Source of the DNA: an uncultured Bacteroidales bacterium
GTDB taxonomy: Bacteria > Bacteroidota > Bacteroidia > Bacteroidales > Bacteroidaceae
NCBI GenBank assembly: GCA_902799655.1
Contig: CADCBH010000020.1
Span: 20,927-84,926, forward strand
Reading direction: 5' to 3'
Length of the DNA: 64,000 nt
Shown: positions 17,460 through 26,302 of the stretch, piece by piece
Position numbering within the stretch: the stretch's first letter is position 1
Layout: each line of letters begins with the position of its first letter
Notes under the pieces: model-generated
The model's database searches: none
Told to the model about the DNA's origin: nothing
What the model saw: only the letters and a program-made list of their open reading frames with translations
Translations under genes and position numbers: made by a program

Positions 17460-18566
17460 TAAGGAACGATAGAGCTCGGCCACCTGACCAGCGACATCGT
17501 TGCCCTCGAAACGGCGGATATACTCGCGACTGCGCTGGATGCGCTCCTGACGACCTCGCGCACCACGCAGTGACATCTTCAGTGCCTCAGCCATGCCAAT
17601 CACATCGTCAGGACCGACATAGCGGCTATCAGGACCACCAGCCTCTTCGAGACAGCTGCCTGTACAAGCCACCACAGGCAGTCCTGCAGCAATGGCTTCG
17701 ATGATGGGGATGCCAAAACCCTCGTAGCGCGACGGATAGACAAAGGCCTCTGCCAACGCATAGATGGCTGCCAGATCACTATCGGGCACCCCACTGAGCA
17801 GGTGCAAGCGGTCGCTATGAGGCAGTTGGTGCACATAGTCTGTCTGGCGCCCCACTGCCACGAGGTGGATATCCTGAGGCAACAAGTCGACAGCCTCGGC
17901 TGCTACTGCGAGGTTCTTGCGACGCTCAATGGTACCCACATTCAGGATAAAACGCTGAGGTAGTTGATAGCGATTGCGCACTTCTGCCTTCTTCTCTGCT
18001 GAAACAGCGGTGGAGAAGCGTGGCGCAAAACTCTGATAGATAATCGAGATGCGGTCGGCATACTGTTCTCCACCCAGTTCGATGATATCCTGGCGTGTAC
18101 GCTCGCTGATGGCAATGATACGGTCGGCTTCGCGCAGTGCCTGACGGAACTTCCACTCATAAATCTTGGTGTCTATCCAGTGGTAGTATTCAGGATGGCG
18201 CATAAAGATAAGGTCGTGGATGGTGACCACACTGCGGATGCCAGCCTTGCGGAGTCCGCTGGGCAGCTCACCCGACAGGCCATGATAGACGCTGACACCA
18301 TCGCGTACCAGATCTTTCACCACACCATGCGAGCGCCAAAATGCCTTCCTGATGGCTGACGGATGTCCTGAAGGATAGCAGAACTGCACATTACCGTCGC
18401 CAATAATCTGCGTGCGTAACTCGTCGCGGCCCTCGTCGGGAGCATACAGGCGGAAATGCATATCGCTGTTGCCCAACCGTATCAGGTCGTTCACCAGCGT
18501 ACGCCCATAACTGCCCAGTCCCGTGCCGTTGCGGACAATGCGTTTGGCATCAATACCAACTATCAT
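17454..18566 (-). CDS. GT4-family glycosyltransferase
   Basis: 370 aa, GT-B fold. N-terminal glycine-rich start MIVGIDAKR...GTGLGSYGR, an HDL motif, the mid-protein NVGTIERRKN segment that begins the nucleotide-binding half, and the C-terminal EX7E pattern in SRYEGFGIPIIEA. It transfers a sugar, probably mannose or a related hexose, to a cell-surface glycan; donor and acceptor are inferred. It follows the mannose-1-phosphate guanylyltransferase gene by 23 bp on the same strand, which suggests GDP-mannose as donor. The start codon lies inside an AATTCGTAATTC-type short repeat. Confidence 0.9.
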   Translation of the reverse strand: MIVGIDAKRIVRNGTGLGSYGRTLVNDLIRLGNSDMHFRLYAPDEGRDELRTQIIGDGNVQFCYPSGHPSAIRKAFWRSHGVVKDLVRDGVSVYHGLSGELPSGLRKAGIRSVVTIHDLIFMRHPEYYHWIDTKIYEWKFRQALREADRIIAISERTRQDIIELGGEQYADRISIIYQSFAPRFSTAVSAEKKAEVRNRYQLPQRFILNVGTIERRKNLAVAAEAVDLLPQDIHLVAVGRQTDYVHQLPHSDRLHLLSGVPDSDLAAIYALAEAFVYPSRYEGFGIPIIEAIAAGLPVVACTGSCLEEAGGPDSRYVGPDDVIGMAEALKMSLRGARGRQERIQRSREYIRRFEGNDVAGQVAELYRSLL

Positions 18567-18589
18567 GAATTACGAATTACGATTGCAAA

Positions 18590-19681
18590 TTAAACGAAGT
18601 CATCGCCGTACTTGATCTGTACCTCGCTGACATACTTGCGCACCAAGGCCGACGAGTCACCCTTCTTACAAATCATCAGCACATTGCCCTCCTCAGCCAC
18701 GATATAGCCTTCCAGTCCGTTGATGACAGCCAGCTTGCCCTTAGGCAACTTGATGACGTTGTTGCTCGAATCCTCCAGGATGACCTCCGAGTCGACCACC
18801 ACGTTGTCGCCTTCGCCTTTGCTCATGAATTCATATACGGCATGCCATGTGCCCAGATCTGCCCAGCCGAAGTCGCAACTCATCATATAGACATTGTCGC
18901 TATGTTCCAGAATGGCATAGTCGATGGAGAGATTCGGATAGCTCGGATAGTGCTTCTTGACATAATCCATCTCTACCTCGTAGGTGTAGGTGGGGTATTC
19001 GAATTTCAGATTGCGCAGTACGCTGGGGAAGATGGCCTCGAAACACTGTGTCAGTTTGCGGGAATTGGCCATAAAGATACCTGTATTCCAGTAGAACTCG
19101 CCACTCTCCATGAACATGCGGGCAAACTCACGCTCAGGCTTCTCTGTAAACGACTGTACGCGATAGACATCTGGTTTGCAGCTCAGGTCGCCCATCTGGA
19201 TATAGCCATAGCCAGGCTCAGGACGCGTGGGCTTCACACCCATCACCAGCAGCACGTCGTGCTCAGAAACGTAGGAGATACCTGTCTCCAGACTGCGCAT
19301 GAACGAGTCTTCATTGACCACCATCTGGTCGGAAGGTGTGATGATGATATTGGCATCAGGGTCAGTACGCTTGATACGCATGTTAGCCCACGCCACACTG
19401 GGAGCGGTATTGCGGTTGATGGGTTCCACCAAGATATTACGCTGGTCGAGGTCGGGCAGCTGTTCACAAACCAACTGCAGGTACTCTTTGCAAGTACATA
19501 CGAAGATGTTTTCCCGAGGTATCACCTTGACAAAGCGGTCATAGGTTGATTGCAACTGTGTACGACCAGTACCAAAGAAGTCAAGGAATTGTTTGGGCAT
19601 ATTTTGACGGCTTGTAGGCCACAGACGGCGGCCTTTACCTCCAGCGAGAATGACACAATAATTCTGTTTGTTTATTTCCAT
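18590..19681 (-). CDS. manC: Mannose-1-phosphate guanylyltransferase
   Basis: 363 aa. It makes GDP-mannose from GTP and mannose-1-phosphate for exopolysaccharide, lipopolysaccharide or glycoprotein glycans. The nucleotidyltransferase signature VILAGGKGRRLWPTSR...PKQFL is at residues about 10-35 and the sugar-binding FTEKPE motif is in the middle. The length fits a single-domain enzyme without the C-terminal phosphomannose isomerase found in bifunctional forms. It is upstream of, and probably cotranscribed with, the GT4 gene. A weak -7 element (TACCTTAG, minus strand, near 19710-19717) is the best promoter candidate. Confidence 0.95.
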   Translation of the reverse strand: MEINKQNYCVILAGGKGRRLWPTSRQNMPKQFLDFFGTGRTQLQSTYDRFVKVIPRENIFVCTCKEYLQLVCEQLPDLDQRNILVEPINRNTAPSVAWANMRIKRTDPDANIIITPSDQMVVNEDSFMRSLETGISYVSEHDVLLVMGVKPTRPEPGYGYIQMGDLSCKPDVYRVQSFTEKPEREFARMFMESGEFYWNTGIFMANSRKLTQCFEAIFPSVLRNLKFEYPTYTYEVEMDYVKKHYPSYPNLSIDYAILEHSDNVYMMSCDFGWADLGTWHAVYEFMSKGEGDNVVVDSEVILEDSSNNVIKLPKGKLAVINGLEGYIVAEEGNVLMICKKGDSSALVRKYVSEVQIKYGDDFV

Positions 19682-19818
19682 TCAGTATTAGGATTTATAA
19701 TTCGACCACTAAGGTACGTATTTTTTACCAATAAAACATAAAATTGCGACTTTTTTTTATTTTTTTATTCATTTCTTCTTTTATTTACCTATTTTTGATT
19801 AACTTTGCACCCGCTTAA

Positions 19819-19900
19819 GCCCAGATGGCGGAATCGGTAGACGCGCTGGTCTCAAACACCAGTGGGGCAACCCATCCCGGTTCGAGCCCGGGTCTGGGAT
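19819..19900 (+). tRNA. tRNA-Leu (anticodon CAA)
   Basis: A class II tRNA with long variable arm (TGGG-GCAA-CCCA). The anticodon loop CTCAAAC gives CAA, reading UUG. The T arm is CCCGG-TTCGAGC-CCGGG. No CCA is encoded. The acceptor stem pairs GCCCAG with CTGGG at positions 2-7, but position 1 is G opposite A, and the discriminator base reads T rather than the A expected for leucine tRNAs. A -7 element (TAACTTTG, 19800-19807) lies just upstream and a strong terminator just downstream. Confidence 0.9.
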
Positions 19901-19902
19901 GG

Positions 19903-19938
19903 GTGCTACAAACAAGATGTTTGTGGCACTCTTTTTTT
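19903..19938 (+). terminator. Terminator of the tRNA-Leu gene
   Basis: An 11-bp stem (GTGCTACAAAC / GTTTGTGGCAC, one wobble), AAGAT loop, then TCTTTTTTT. Confidence 0.9.
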
Positions 19939-19953
19939 ATCTCAATGTCTCAA

Positions 19954-20595
19954 TCAGATATAGAATTCGCTGGCATCAATGAGTCCGGCACGGAGTGCGT
20001 ACTTGACGGCTTCGTGTGCAGTGTTGATGCCAAGCTTACGGAAGATATTCTTGCGATGGGTATTGATGGTATGGATGCTGGAGAAGCGTTCGGCAGCAAT
20101 TTCCTTGGTGGTCTTGCCTAAGGCAATGGCCTTGACAATCTCCATCTCGGTAGTGGTCAGCACAGCAGGTCTCTCTTCTTCCTGATGTTGGGAGAGAATG
20201 AGTTCGGTGGCTCGCTGACTGATATAGCGCTTACCCTCAAAGGCTGCCTGGAGGGCATCGCGGATGGACTTCAGGGTCTCGTCCTTGAAGACTACGCTGA
20301 AACGATGGGATGAATAAATCACCTTGCGCAGGAACTGTTCTGTGAGGTCGTCACTGAGCAACACCCACGTTGTCATGGAGAAACGCTCACTGACGATGAG
20401 CAGCTGGTCTTCATCAGCAAAGTCGAACTGTGTGTAGTCGAGGATGACAACAGCACTCTCGTGCTCTTTCAGCAGCATGATAAGCCCTGCCTTGTCGAAG
20501 GCGCGTTGGATGGTGTTGTCCTCATGACTCCTCAGCAGACTTTGTAGCGCATAGCTCGTCAGCTCCTGATTGTCGGCTATAATATAGGTTTTCAT
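19954..20595 (-). CDS. LuxR/NarL-type response regulator
   Basis: 213 aa. The N-terminal receiver-like domain (1-120) has D53 in VILDYTQ as likely phosphate acceptor and an acidic pocket near D8. The C-terminal LuxR helix-turn-helix (about 142-205) contains LTTTEMEIVKAIALGKTTKEIA and INTHRKNIFRKLG. It probably controls transcription in response to a sensor kinase, none of which is next to it. It is a single-gene unit facing the tRNA-Leu terminator; the promoter is at 20621-20652. Confidence 0.9.
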   Translation of the reverse strand: MKTYIIADNQELTSYALQSLLRSHEDNTIQRAFDKAGLIMLLKEHESAVVILDYTQFDFADEDQLLIVSERFSMTTWVLLSDDLTEQFLRKVIYSSHRFSVVFKDETLKSIRDALQAAFEGKRYISQRATELILSQHQEEERPAVLTTTEMEIVKAIALGKTTKEIAAERFSSIHTINTHRKNIFRKLGINTAHEAVKYALRAGLIDASEFYI

Positions 20596-20620
20596 GCGTG
20601 ACAGATGATGAATTGCGCTG

Positions 20621-20652
20621 CAAAATTACAAAGAGTGAAAGAATCTACCAAA
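20621..20652 (-). promoter_or_regulatory. Promoter of the LuxR-type regulator
   Basis: On the minus strand TTTG (20652-20649), a 20-bp spacer and TAATTTTG (20628-20621), 25 bp before the ATG at 20595. Confidence 0.8.
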
Positions 20653-20692
20653 CTTTCTTGTACTAAAATTGTTCATTTTTCCCGATTTTTAT

Positions 20693-20723
20693 TTTGTTCT
20701 ACACTCTATTTTTCGTACCTTTG
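20693..20723 (+). promoter_or_regulatory. Promoter of the GH95 gene
   Basis: TTTG at 20693-20696, a 19-bp spacer and TACCTTTG at 20716-20723. The ATG at 20729 is only 5 bp further, again implying little or no mRNA leader. Confidence 0.8.
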
Positions 20724-20728
20724 CCCTC

Positions 20729-23041
20729 ATGAAACTATTTTTATTCGTGGCGGCACTGCTTTTTTCAGAATGGTGTAGCGCCACCAAACAACAGCCACCG
20801 CTGCGTCTGTGGTATGACCATCAGGCTCAGTATTTCGAGGAGTCGCTGCCCATCGGCAACGGCAAACTGGGTGCGTTGGTGTATGGTGGTACTGACGACA
20901 ACATCATTTACCTGAACGACATCACGCTGTGGACGGGTAAGCCAGTGGACCATGAAGAGGGGGCAGGGGCATCCAAGTGGATTCCCGTTATCCGCGAGGC
21001 GCTGTTCAACGAGGAATACGCACGTGCTGACTCGCTGCAGAAGCATGTTGAGGGTCATAACTCGGCATTCTATCAGCCTTTGGGAACACTGCATATCAAA
21101 GACTTGTCGTTGGGCGCTGTGAGCGACTACCATAGACAGTTAGACATAGACAGTGCCATTGTGAGCGACAGCTATCTGCGGGATGGTCGTCGTATCACAC
21201 GCGAATATCTGGCATCAAATCCCGATCGCCTCATCGCCATCCGCCTGCGTGGTGATATCCACTGTCGACTGGCGCTGACGGCTCAGGTGCCTCACAAGGT
21301 GAAGAGTCGTGGCAAGCAGCTCACCATGACAGGACATGCCGTAGGTGAACCCAAGGAGAGCATCCACTTCTGCACCATTCTCAATGTGGTGACTGACGGG
21401 CAGGTGACTGCCGCAGACTCGTCGCTGACCATCAGTAATGCCCACGAGGCCATTGTGTATATCGTCAATGCCACGAGCTATAACGGTCCTGACAAACATC
21501 CTGTCAACGAAGGTGCACCCTATCTGGAACAGGCTGCCGATGACAGCTGGCATACGGTGAATGTGACCTACGACGAAGTGCGCCAGCGCCATATCGCTGA
21601 CTATCGCAAGTACTACGATCGTGTCAAGCTGTGTCTCGACGCCCCAACAGTTATCGACGAGCCTACCGACCGACTGGTAAAGGAGCGCCTGAACGACCGC
21701 TATCTGGAGATGCTCTACTTCCAATATGGCCGCTATCTGCTCATAGGTTGCTCGCGCACCAAGGGTGTGCCTGCCAATCTACAGGGCTTGTGGACACACC
21801 GCCTGTGGTCGCCCTGGCGTGGCAACTACACGTTGAACATCAATCTGGAGGAAAACTACTGGCCTGCCTTCGTGGCGAACTTGGAGGAGATGGCTGAACC
21901 GCTCGATGACTTTATCAAGGCACTGGCCCGCAACGGACGCTATACAGCCCACCACTTCTATGGCATTGAGAAAGGCTGGTGTGCCAGTCATAACAGCGAT
22001 ATATGGGCAATGACCAATCCTGTAGGTGAACAGGTGGAGAGTCCCATGTGGAGTTGCTGGAACATGGGTGGTGCCTGGCTCCTGCAGACGCTCTGGGAGC
22101 GCTACCAGTTTACGCGCGACGAGAACTATTTGCGCGAGACCGTTTATCCGCTGATGAAGGGGGCTGCCGATTTCTGCCTCAACTGGTTGGTAGAACACAA
22201 CGGTGAACTGTTGACGGCGCCAGCTACATCGCCTGAGAATGCATATATCACTGACCGAGGCTACCAGGGTGTGACCTGTTATGGCGGTACTGCCGATCTG
22301 GCTATCATCCGTCAGCTGTTGCTCGACGTGGTAGCAGCGGGTAAGTGCCTTGGCGTGCGCACAACGTCCTACCAACGTGCCCTGCAGCGCCTACATCCCT
22401 ACACGATCGGTAAGGACGGCGACCTCAACGAATGGTATCACGACTGGGTAGATACCGACCCTCAGCATCGCCATCAAAGCCACCTCATCGGCCTCTATCC
22501 GGGACGTCATCTGACGGATAGTCAACTGCAGGCTGCTGCTGAGAAGACGCTCCTGCAGCGTGGTGACGAATCGACAGGTTGGTCGACAGGTTGGCGCATC
22601 AACCTATGGGCGCGGCTGCACAATGGTGAGAAAGCCTATCAGCTGCTGCATAATCTGCTGACTTTCACAGACCCTGAAGATGACCGCCGACCAGGTACGC
22701 GCCATCTGGGTGGCACCTATGCCAACCTGCTCGACGCCCATCCACCCTTCCAGATTGATGGCAACTTTGGTGGAACGGCAGGCATCTGCGAAATGCTGAT
22801 GCAGAGCGATGGCGAGACGATAGAACTATTGCCCGCCTGTCCGCCGCAGTGGGACAGTGGTGCGGTATCAGGTCTCTGTGCCCGTGGTGGCTATGAGGTC
22901 AGCTTCGAATGGAAAGGCAGGATGGTGCGTAGTGCCTCTATCAAGGCTCGCGAGAAAGGCACCGTCACACTGAAATACAATCAACAACAGAAAACGTTCA
23001 CCCTTAAAGCCGGGCAGACAATGCCCATAAAGACATGGTAA
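20729..23041 (+). CDS. GH95 alpha-L-fucosidase/galactosidase, secreted
   Basis: About 770 aa from the ATG at 20729, with signal peptide (MKLFLFVAALLFSEWCSA). GH95 enzymes remove terminal alpha-1,2-linked L-fucose, or L-galactose in some plant-directed members, from xyloglucan, pectin or host glycans. Family landmarks: LPIGNGKLGALVYGG near the N-terminus, LNINLEENYWPA (catalytic Asn region), E503 in ATSPENAY (proposed acid) and D677 in FQIDGNFGG. A start further upstream is rejected because it would precede the promoter. The stop overlaps the AraC gene by 7 bp, so enzyme and regulator are probably co-expressed. Confidence 0.93.
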   Translation: MKLFLFVAALLFSEWCSATKQQPPLRLWYDHQAQYFEESLPIGNGKLGALVYGGTDDNIIYLNDITLWTGKPVDHEEGAGASKWIPVIREALFNEEYARADSLQKHVEGHNSAFYQPLGTLHIKDLSLGAVSDYHRQLDIDSAIVSDSYLRDGRRITREYLASNPDRLIAIRLRGDIHCRLALTAQVPHKVKSRGKQLTMTGHAVGEPKESIHFCTILNVVTDGQVTAADSSLTISNAHEAIVYIVNATSYNGPDKHPVNEGAPYLEQAADDSWHTVNVTYDEVRQRHIADYRKYYDRVKLCLDAPTVIDEPTDRLVKERLNDRYLEMLYFQYGRYLLIGCSRTKGVPANLQGLWTHRLWSPWRGNYTLNINLEENYWPAFVANLEEMAEPLDDFIKALARNGRYTAHHFYGIEKGWCASHNSDIWAMTNPVGEQVESPMWSCWNMGGAWLLQTLWERYQFTRDENYLRETVYPLMKGAADFCLNWLVEHNGELLTAPATSPENAYITDRGYQGVTCYGGTADLAIIRQLLLDVVAAGKCLGVRTTSYQRALQRLHPYTIGKDGDLNEWYHDWVDTDPQHRHQSHLIGLYPGRHLTDSQLQAAAEKTLLQRGDESTGWSTGWRINLWARLHNGEKAYQLLHNLLTFTDPEDDRRPGTRHLGGTYANLLDAHPPFQIDGNFGGTAGICEMLMQSDGETIELLPACPPQWDSGAVSGLCARGGYEVSFEWKGRMVRSASIKAREKGTVTLKYNQQQKTFTLKAGQTMPIKTW

Positions 23042-23916
23042 AGAAGAATAATATTGTAGACACTACGCTCGAAGAGGCTCGCTCATGGGGCAATGCCCAG
23101 TATCTTGAAGATGGTCTGGTGTTGACCGACCGCATCGCCTATGCACCAATTCCCAAGGAGCCTACACGTATGACCTTCATCCTGATGGCTCTCTGCAGGA
23201 AAGGGCAAGCACAGTATTCTATCGACACGCGCGAACAAATCGTACAGCCTGGCGACCTGCTCTTCATCTCGGAGGGGCATATCGTTGATAACTATTCAGC
23301 GTCGCCAGATTTCGAATGTTCGTGTATACTGGTCAGCACGCAGTTCTATCACAGCTTCGTACAAAATGTGAAGAATGTCTCCTCGCTGTTGCTCTTCTCG
23401 ATGAACAATCCCGTGGTGCGTCTGACACCAAGGGAGATACAGACATATAGCAACTATTTCCAGACGATTCGCGACAAGATAGCCGATACGCAACACCACT
23501 ATCGTATAGAACTTGTCAAGGCCCTGTTGCTAGCCATGTTCTACGATATGTCGGGTGTCATCTACCGTGTGGAACAGAGCAGTAGCAAGGGACAAAGTCG
23601 TGCCGATGTGATGTTTGCTAAGTTTATCCGTCTGTTGGAGGAGAACTTTCGCAAGGAGCGTCGCGTGGGGTGGTATGCCAACAAGATGGGTATCACCGCA
23701 AAGTATCTGTCAGAGATTGTCAAGAATGTCAGCAAGCGTACACCGAATGAATGGATTGACAGCTATGTCATCCTTGAGATACGTGTGATGCTGAAGAATT
23801 CTACCAGGACGATTGGTCAGATTACAGAGGACTTGAATTTCCCCAACCAGTCATTCTTGGGTAAGTTCTTTAAGGAACATGTGGGCGTAAGTCCTACAGA
23901 GTATCGGAAGAGTTAA
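23035..23916 (+). CDS. AraC-family transcription regulator
   Basis: 293 aa. The N-terminal ~190 residues look like a cupin-type effector domain (IVQPGDLLFISEGHIV). The C-terminal ~100 residues are the double helix-turn-helix of AraC, ending in the signature FPNQSFLGKFFKEHVGVSPTEYR. It probably senses a sugar released by the linked GH95 enzyme; this is inferred from the 7-bp overlap with that gene. Its 3' end overlaps the convergent DUF3109 gene by 23 bp. Confidence 0.92.
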   Translation: MVKKNNIVDTTLEEARSWGNAQYLEDGLVLTDRIAYAPIPKEPTRMTFILMALCRKGQAQYSIDTREQIVQPGDLLFISEGHIVDNYSASPDFECSCILVSTQFYHSFVQNVKNVSSLLLFSMNNPVVRLTPREIQTYSNYFQTIRDKIADTQHHYRIELVKALLLAMFYDMSGVIYRVEQSSSKGQSRADVMFAKFIRLLEENFRKERRVGWYANKMGITAKYLSEIVKNVSKRTPNEWIDSYVILEIRVMLKNSTRTIGQITEDLNFPNQSFLGKFFKEHVGVSPTEYRKS

Positions 23917-24493
23917 GGATTAACTCAGCAACCTCACAGAGTTCATCATACCATGCTTGTCCGAAACGGCGTATCAATGGTTCTTTGAGGAAACGGTAAA
24001 CGGGAAGGTTCAATGCCTTCCCTTTTTCTATGGCATCATGGCAGACTGCCCAGCGGTTGTAGTTCAGGCCAACAAGGCCATCATTGAAACGCTTCTCACG
24101 GATAGGGTACAGCGAACAGCTGATAGGTTTGCAGAAGTGTGTCTTTCCCTGACGGTAGGCCCGTTCCAAAGCGCATAGACAGTTGTCGCTATCATAGCAA
24201 GTAAACACACAGTCGCGTCCTCGGACAATGCTTGTGACCATCTCGCCATCTTGGTCGGCATAGGCCACACCCTGTTTGTCAATAACACTCTGTGCCGATG
24301 CTGAGAGGTCGCCCCAAACGGTGTCGAGGGCTTCTTCGATATCAGCTATCTCATCGAGGGTGACAGGAGCACCAGCATCGCCCTCAATGCAGCAAATGCC
24401 TTTGCACTTCTCATAATCACAACAGAAACATTCTGTAAGTATCTCGGAGGAAATCAGCACACCGCCGACTTCAAGGATGGGAGGAATGGACAT
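23894..24493 (-). CDS. DUF3109 cysteine-rich protein
   Basis: 199 aa from MSIPPIL; a longer frame would run into ung. Cysteines are arranged in clusters (FCCDYEKCKGICC, CVFTCYDSDNCLC, HFCKPISCSLYP) like the YkgJ-type family predicted to bind zinc or an Fe-S cluster. Function is unknown. It is the last gene of a tightly packed six-gene minus-strand unit (DUF2851, thioesterase, HAD, dprA, ung, DUF3109), with 19 bp to ung. Confidence 0.85.
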   Translation of the reverse strand: MSIPPILEVGGVLISSEILTECFCCDYEKCKGICCIEGDAGAPVTLDEIADIEEALDTVWGDLSASAQSVIDKQGVAYADQDGEMVTSIVRGRDCVFTCYDSDNCLCALERAYRQGKTHFCKPISCSLYPIREKRFNDGLVGLNYNRWAVCHDAIEKGKALNLPVYRFLKEPLIRRFGQAWYDELCEVAELILNSSDTL

Positions 24494-24512
24494 AGGGTAT
24501 AAATAATGATGA

Positions 24513-25178
24513 TTACCAGATAATGGGCGACAAGCCGTTTTCTTGCAGATATTGATTACAACGCGAGAACTGATGCTGGCCAAACCAGCCACCACGATTG
24601 GCGCTGAGCGGTGAGGGATGGACAGACTCCAGCACCAGATTGTGCTGTTTGTCTATCATATAAGCCTTTGAACGGGCATAACCGCCCCAAAGCATATACA
24701 CAAGATGCTGGCGCTGGGCAGCAAGAGCGCGGATAGCGGCATCTGTAAATTGCTGCCAGCCCAGTGACGCATGACTATTAGCCTGGTGGGCACGAACGGT
24801 GAGCGTGGCGTTGAGCAGTAGCACGCCCTGTTCTGCCCAGCGTGTCAGGTTGCCGCTGGTTGGAATGGGTGTTCCCAAATCATCGTGAATCTCCTTGAAG
24901 ATGTTCTGTAAAGAGGGTGGGAAGGCAATGCCGTCTTGCACGGAGAAGCTGAGTCCGTGAGCCTGACCAGGCTCATGGTAAGGATCTTGTCCAATTATAA
25001 CCACCTTTACCTGGTCAAAAGGACATAGGTTGAAGGCATTGAAGATGAGGCTTCCTGGCGGATAGCATGTGCCCATCTGATATTCCTGGCGTATGGCATC
25101 TGTCAATTGCAGGAAGTAGGGCTTGTCGAATTCTTCGCACAGATGTTGCTTCCAGGCGGCGTCTATTTTTACATTCAT
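24513..25178 (-). CDS. ung: Uracil-DNA glycosylase
   Basis: 221 aa, standard length for family 1 UDG, which excises uracil from DNA to start base-excision repair. The water-activating motif GQDPYH is present with D65, and the C-terminal HPSPLSA with H187. It lies 4 bp downstream of dprA and just before DUF3109 in the same operon. The start at MNVKIDAAW is the only reasonable one. Confidence 0.97.
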   Translation of the reverse strand: MNVKIDAAWKQHLCEEFDKPYFLQLTDAIRQEYQMGTCYPPGSLIFNAFNLCPFDQVKVVIIGQDPYHEPGQAHGLSFSVQDGIAFPPSLQNIFKEIHDDLGTPIPTSGNLTRWAEQGVLLLNATLTVRAHQANSHASLGWQQFTDAAIRALAAQRQHLVYMLWGGYARSKAYMIDKQHNLVLESVHPSPLSANRGGWFGQHQFSRCNQYLQENGLSPIIW

Positions 25179-25182
25179 AGCT

Positions 25183-26298
25183 TCACATGATTAAATGGTA
25201 GTTGCCTCCAGCCAACGGCTTGACGATGCCTTTCATCTCTAACGAAAAGAGCAAAGCAGTCAGCTGACCAATGGGGATATTGGTGCGTACACTCATCATA
25301 TTCAATTGTAAATCGTTGGCCTGTTGTAAAAGGTTAACCACACGCTGCTCGTCGTCAGTCAGTTCAGGAAACAGCTGGCGCTCTACAACCTCAGGCTTGG
25401 CCGCCTGTTGCTGCCAGCCCATCGCCTCGACGAAGTCTTCAGCCGACGTGATGAGTGCAGCAGTGTTCTTGCGAATCAGTTCGTTGCAACCCTTGCTATA
25501 GGGCATACCTACAGCACCTGGGAAGGCAAAGACATCGCGGTCGTAGCTGCGTGCGATATCACAGGTGATTAATCCACCACCTTTCTCAGCACTCTCTACC
25601 AGGATGGTGGCATCACTGATACCAGCCACGATGCGGTTGCGTCGTACGAAGTTGGGCTTGTCGGCATTGGTCTGCGACATAAACTCTGTCAGCAATCCTC
25701 CTTGTCCTATCATTTGGGCAGCGGTATCGCGATGAGCATAGGGGTATATCTGGTCGAGACCATGAGCCAGCACTCCTACTGTGTCAAAGCCTTGCTGCAA
25801 GGCGTTGCGATGGGCGCAGATATCTACGCCATAGGCCAGTCCGCTGACGATGAGCACGTCAGGACACAGCTGACGTAAGTCACTCACAAAGCGGTGAATG
25901 AGGTCTTGTCCATAACTGGTACAGCGACGGGTGCCGATGATATCGATGACATAGCGACGATTGAGCTCGGCATTGCCTTTGTAGAAAAGCACGAGGGGTG
26001 CGTCAGCACACTCACGAAGGCGTTGGGGATAGTTTTCGTCGTTCAGGCAAAGGACACGAATTGCTTTCTGCTCGATGAATGCCATCTCAGCAGCTGCCCG
26101 TCGGAGGGCATCGTCCCAGTGACGCAGTTGCTCACGCAATCGTGGTGTACTATCGGGTAGTACATCACCGATATCGTTGCGATGGTCATATACCGCCTGT
26201 GCACTCCCCAGCGTCTGATAGAGCATCAGTGCTGTCTGGAAGTTGAACCCCGTCATACGGGTGAGCGCAAGGGTGTAGTAAGTTTCTTCTTGTGGCAT
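25183..26298 (-). CDS. dprA: DNA-protecting protein DprA
   Basis: 371 aa. DprA binds single-stranded DNA and loads RecA during natural transformation, and is kept in many bacteria not known to be competent. An N-terminal helical SAM/HHH-like region (1-80), the Rossmann core with GTRRCTSYG and SGLAYGVD...H, and a C-terminal winged-helix-like end (about 305-371) are visible. It sits 4 bp after the HAD gene and 4 bp before ung. No other competence gene except the ComEA-like ORFs at 15465 and 50590 is in the window. Confidence 0.95.
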   Translation of the reverse strand: MPQEETYYTLALTRMTGFNFQTALMLYQTLGSAQAVYDHRNDIGDVLPDSTPRLREQLRHWDDALRRAAAEMAFIEQKAIRVLCLNDENYPQRLRECADAPLVLFYKGNAELNRRYVIDIIGTRRCTSYGQDLIHRFVSDLRQLCPDVLIVSGLAYGVDICAHRNALQQGFDTVGVLAHGLDQIYPYAHRDTAAQMIGQGGLLTEFMSQTNADKPNFVRRNRIVAGISDATILVESAEKGGGLITCDIARSYDRDVFAFPGAVGMPYSKGCNELIRKNTAALITSAEDFVEAMGWQQQAAKPEVVERQLFPELTDDEQRVVNLLQQANDLQLNMMSVRTNIPIGQLTALLFSLEMKGIVKPLAGGNYHLIM

Positions 26299-26302
26299 AG
26301 GG

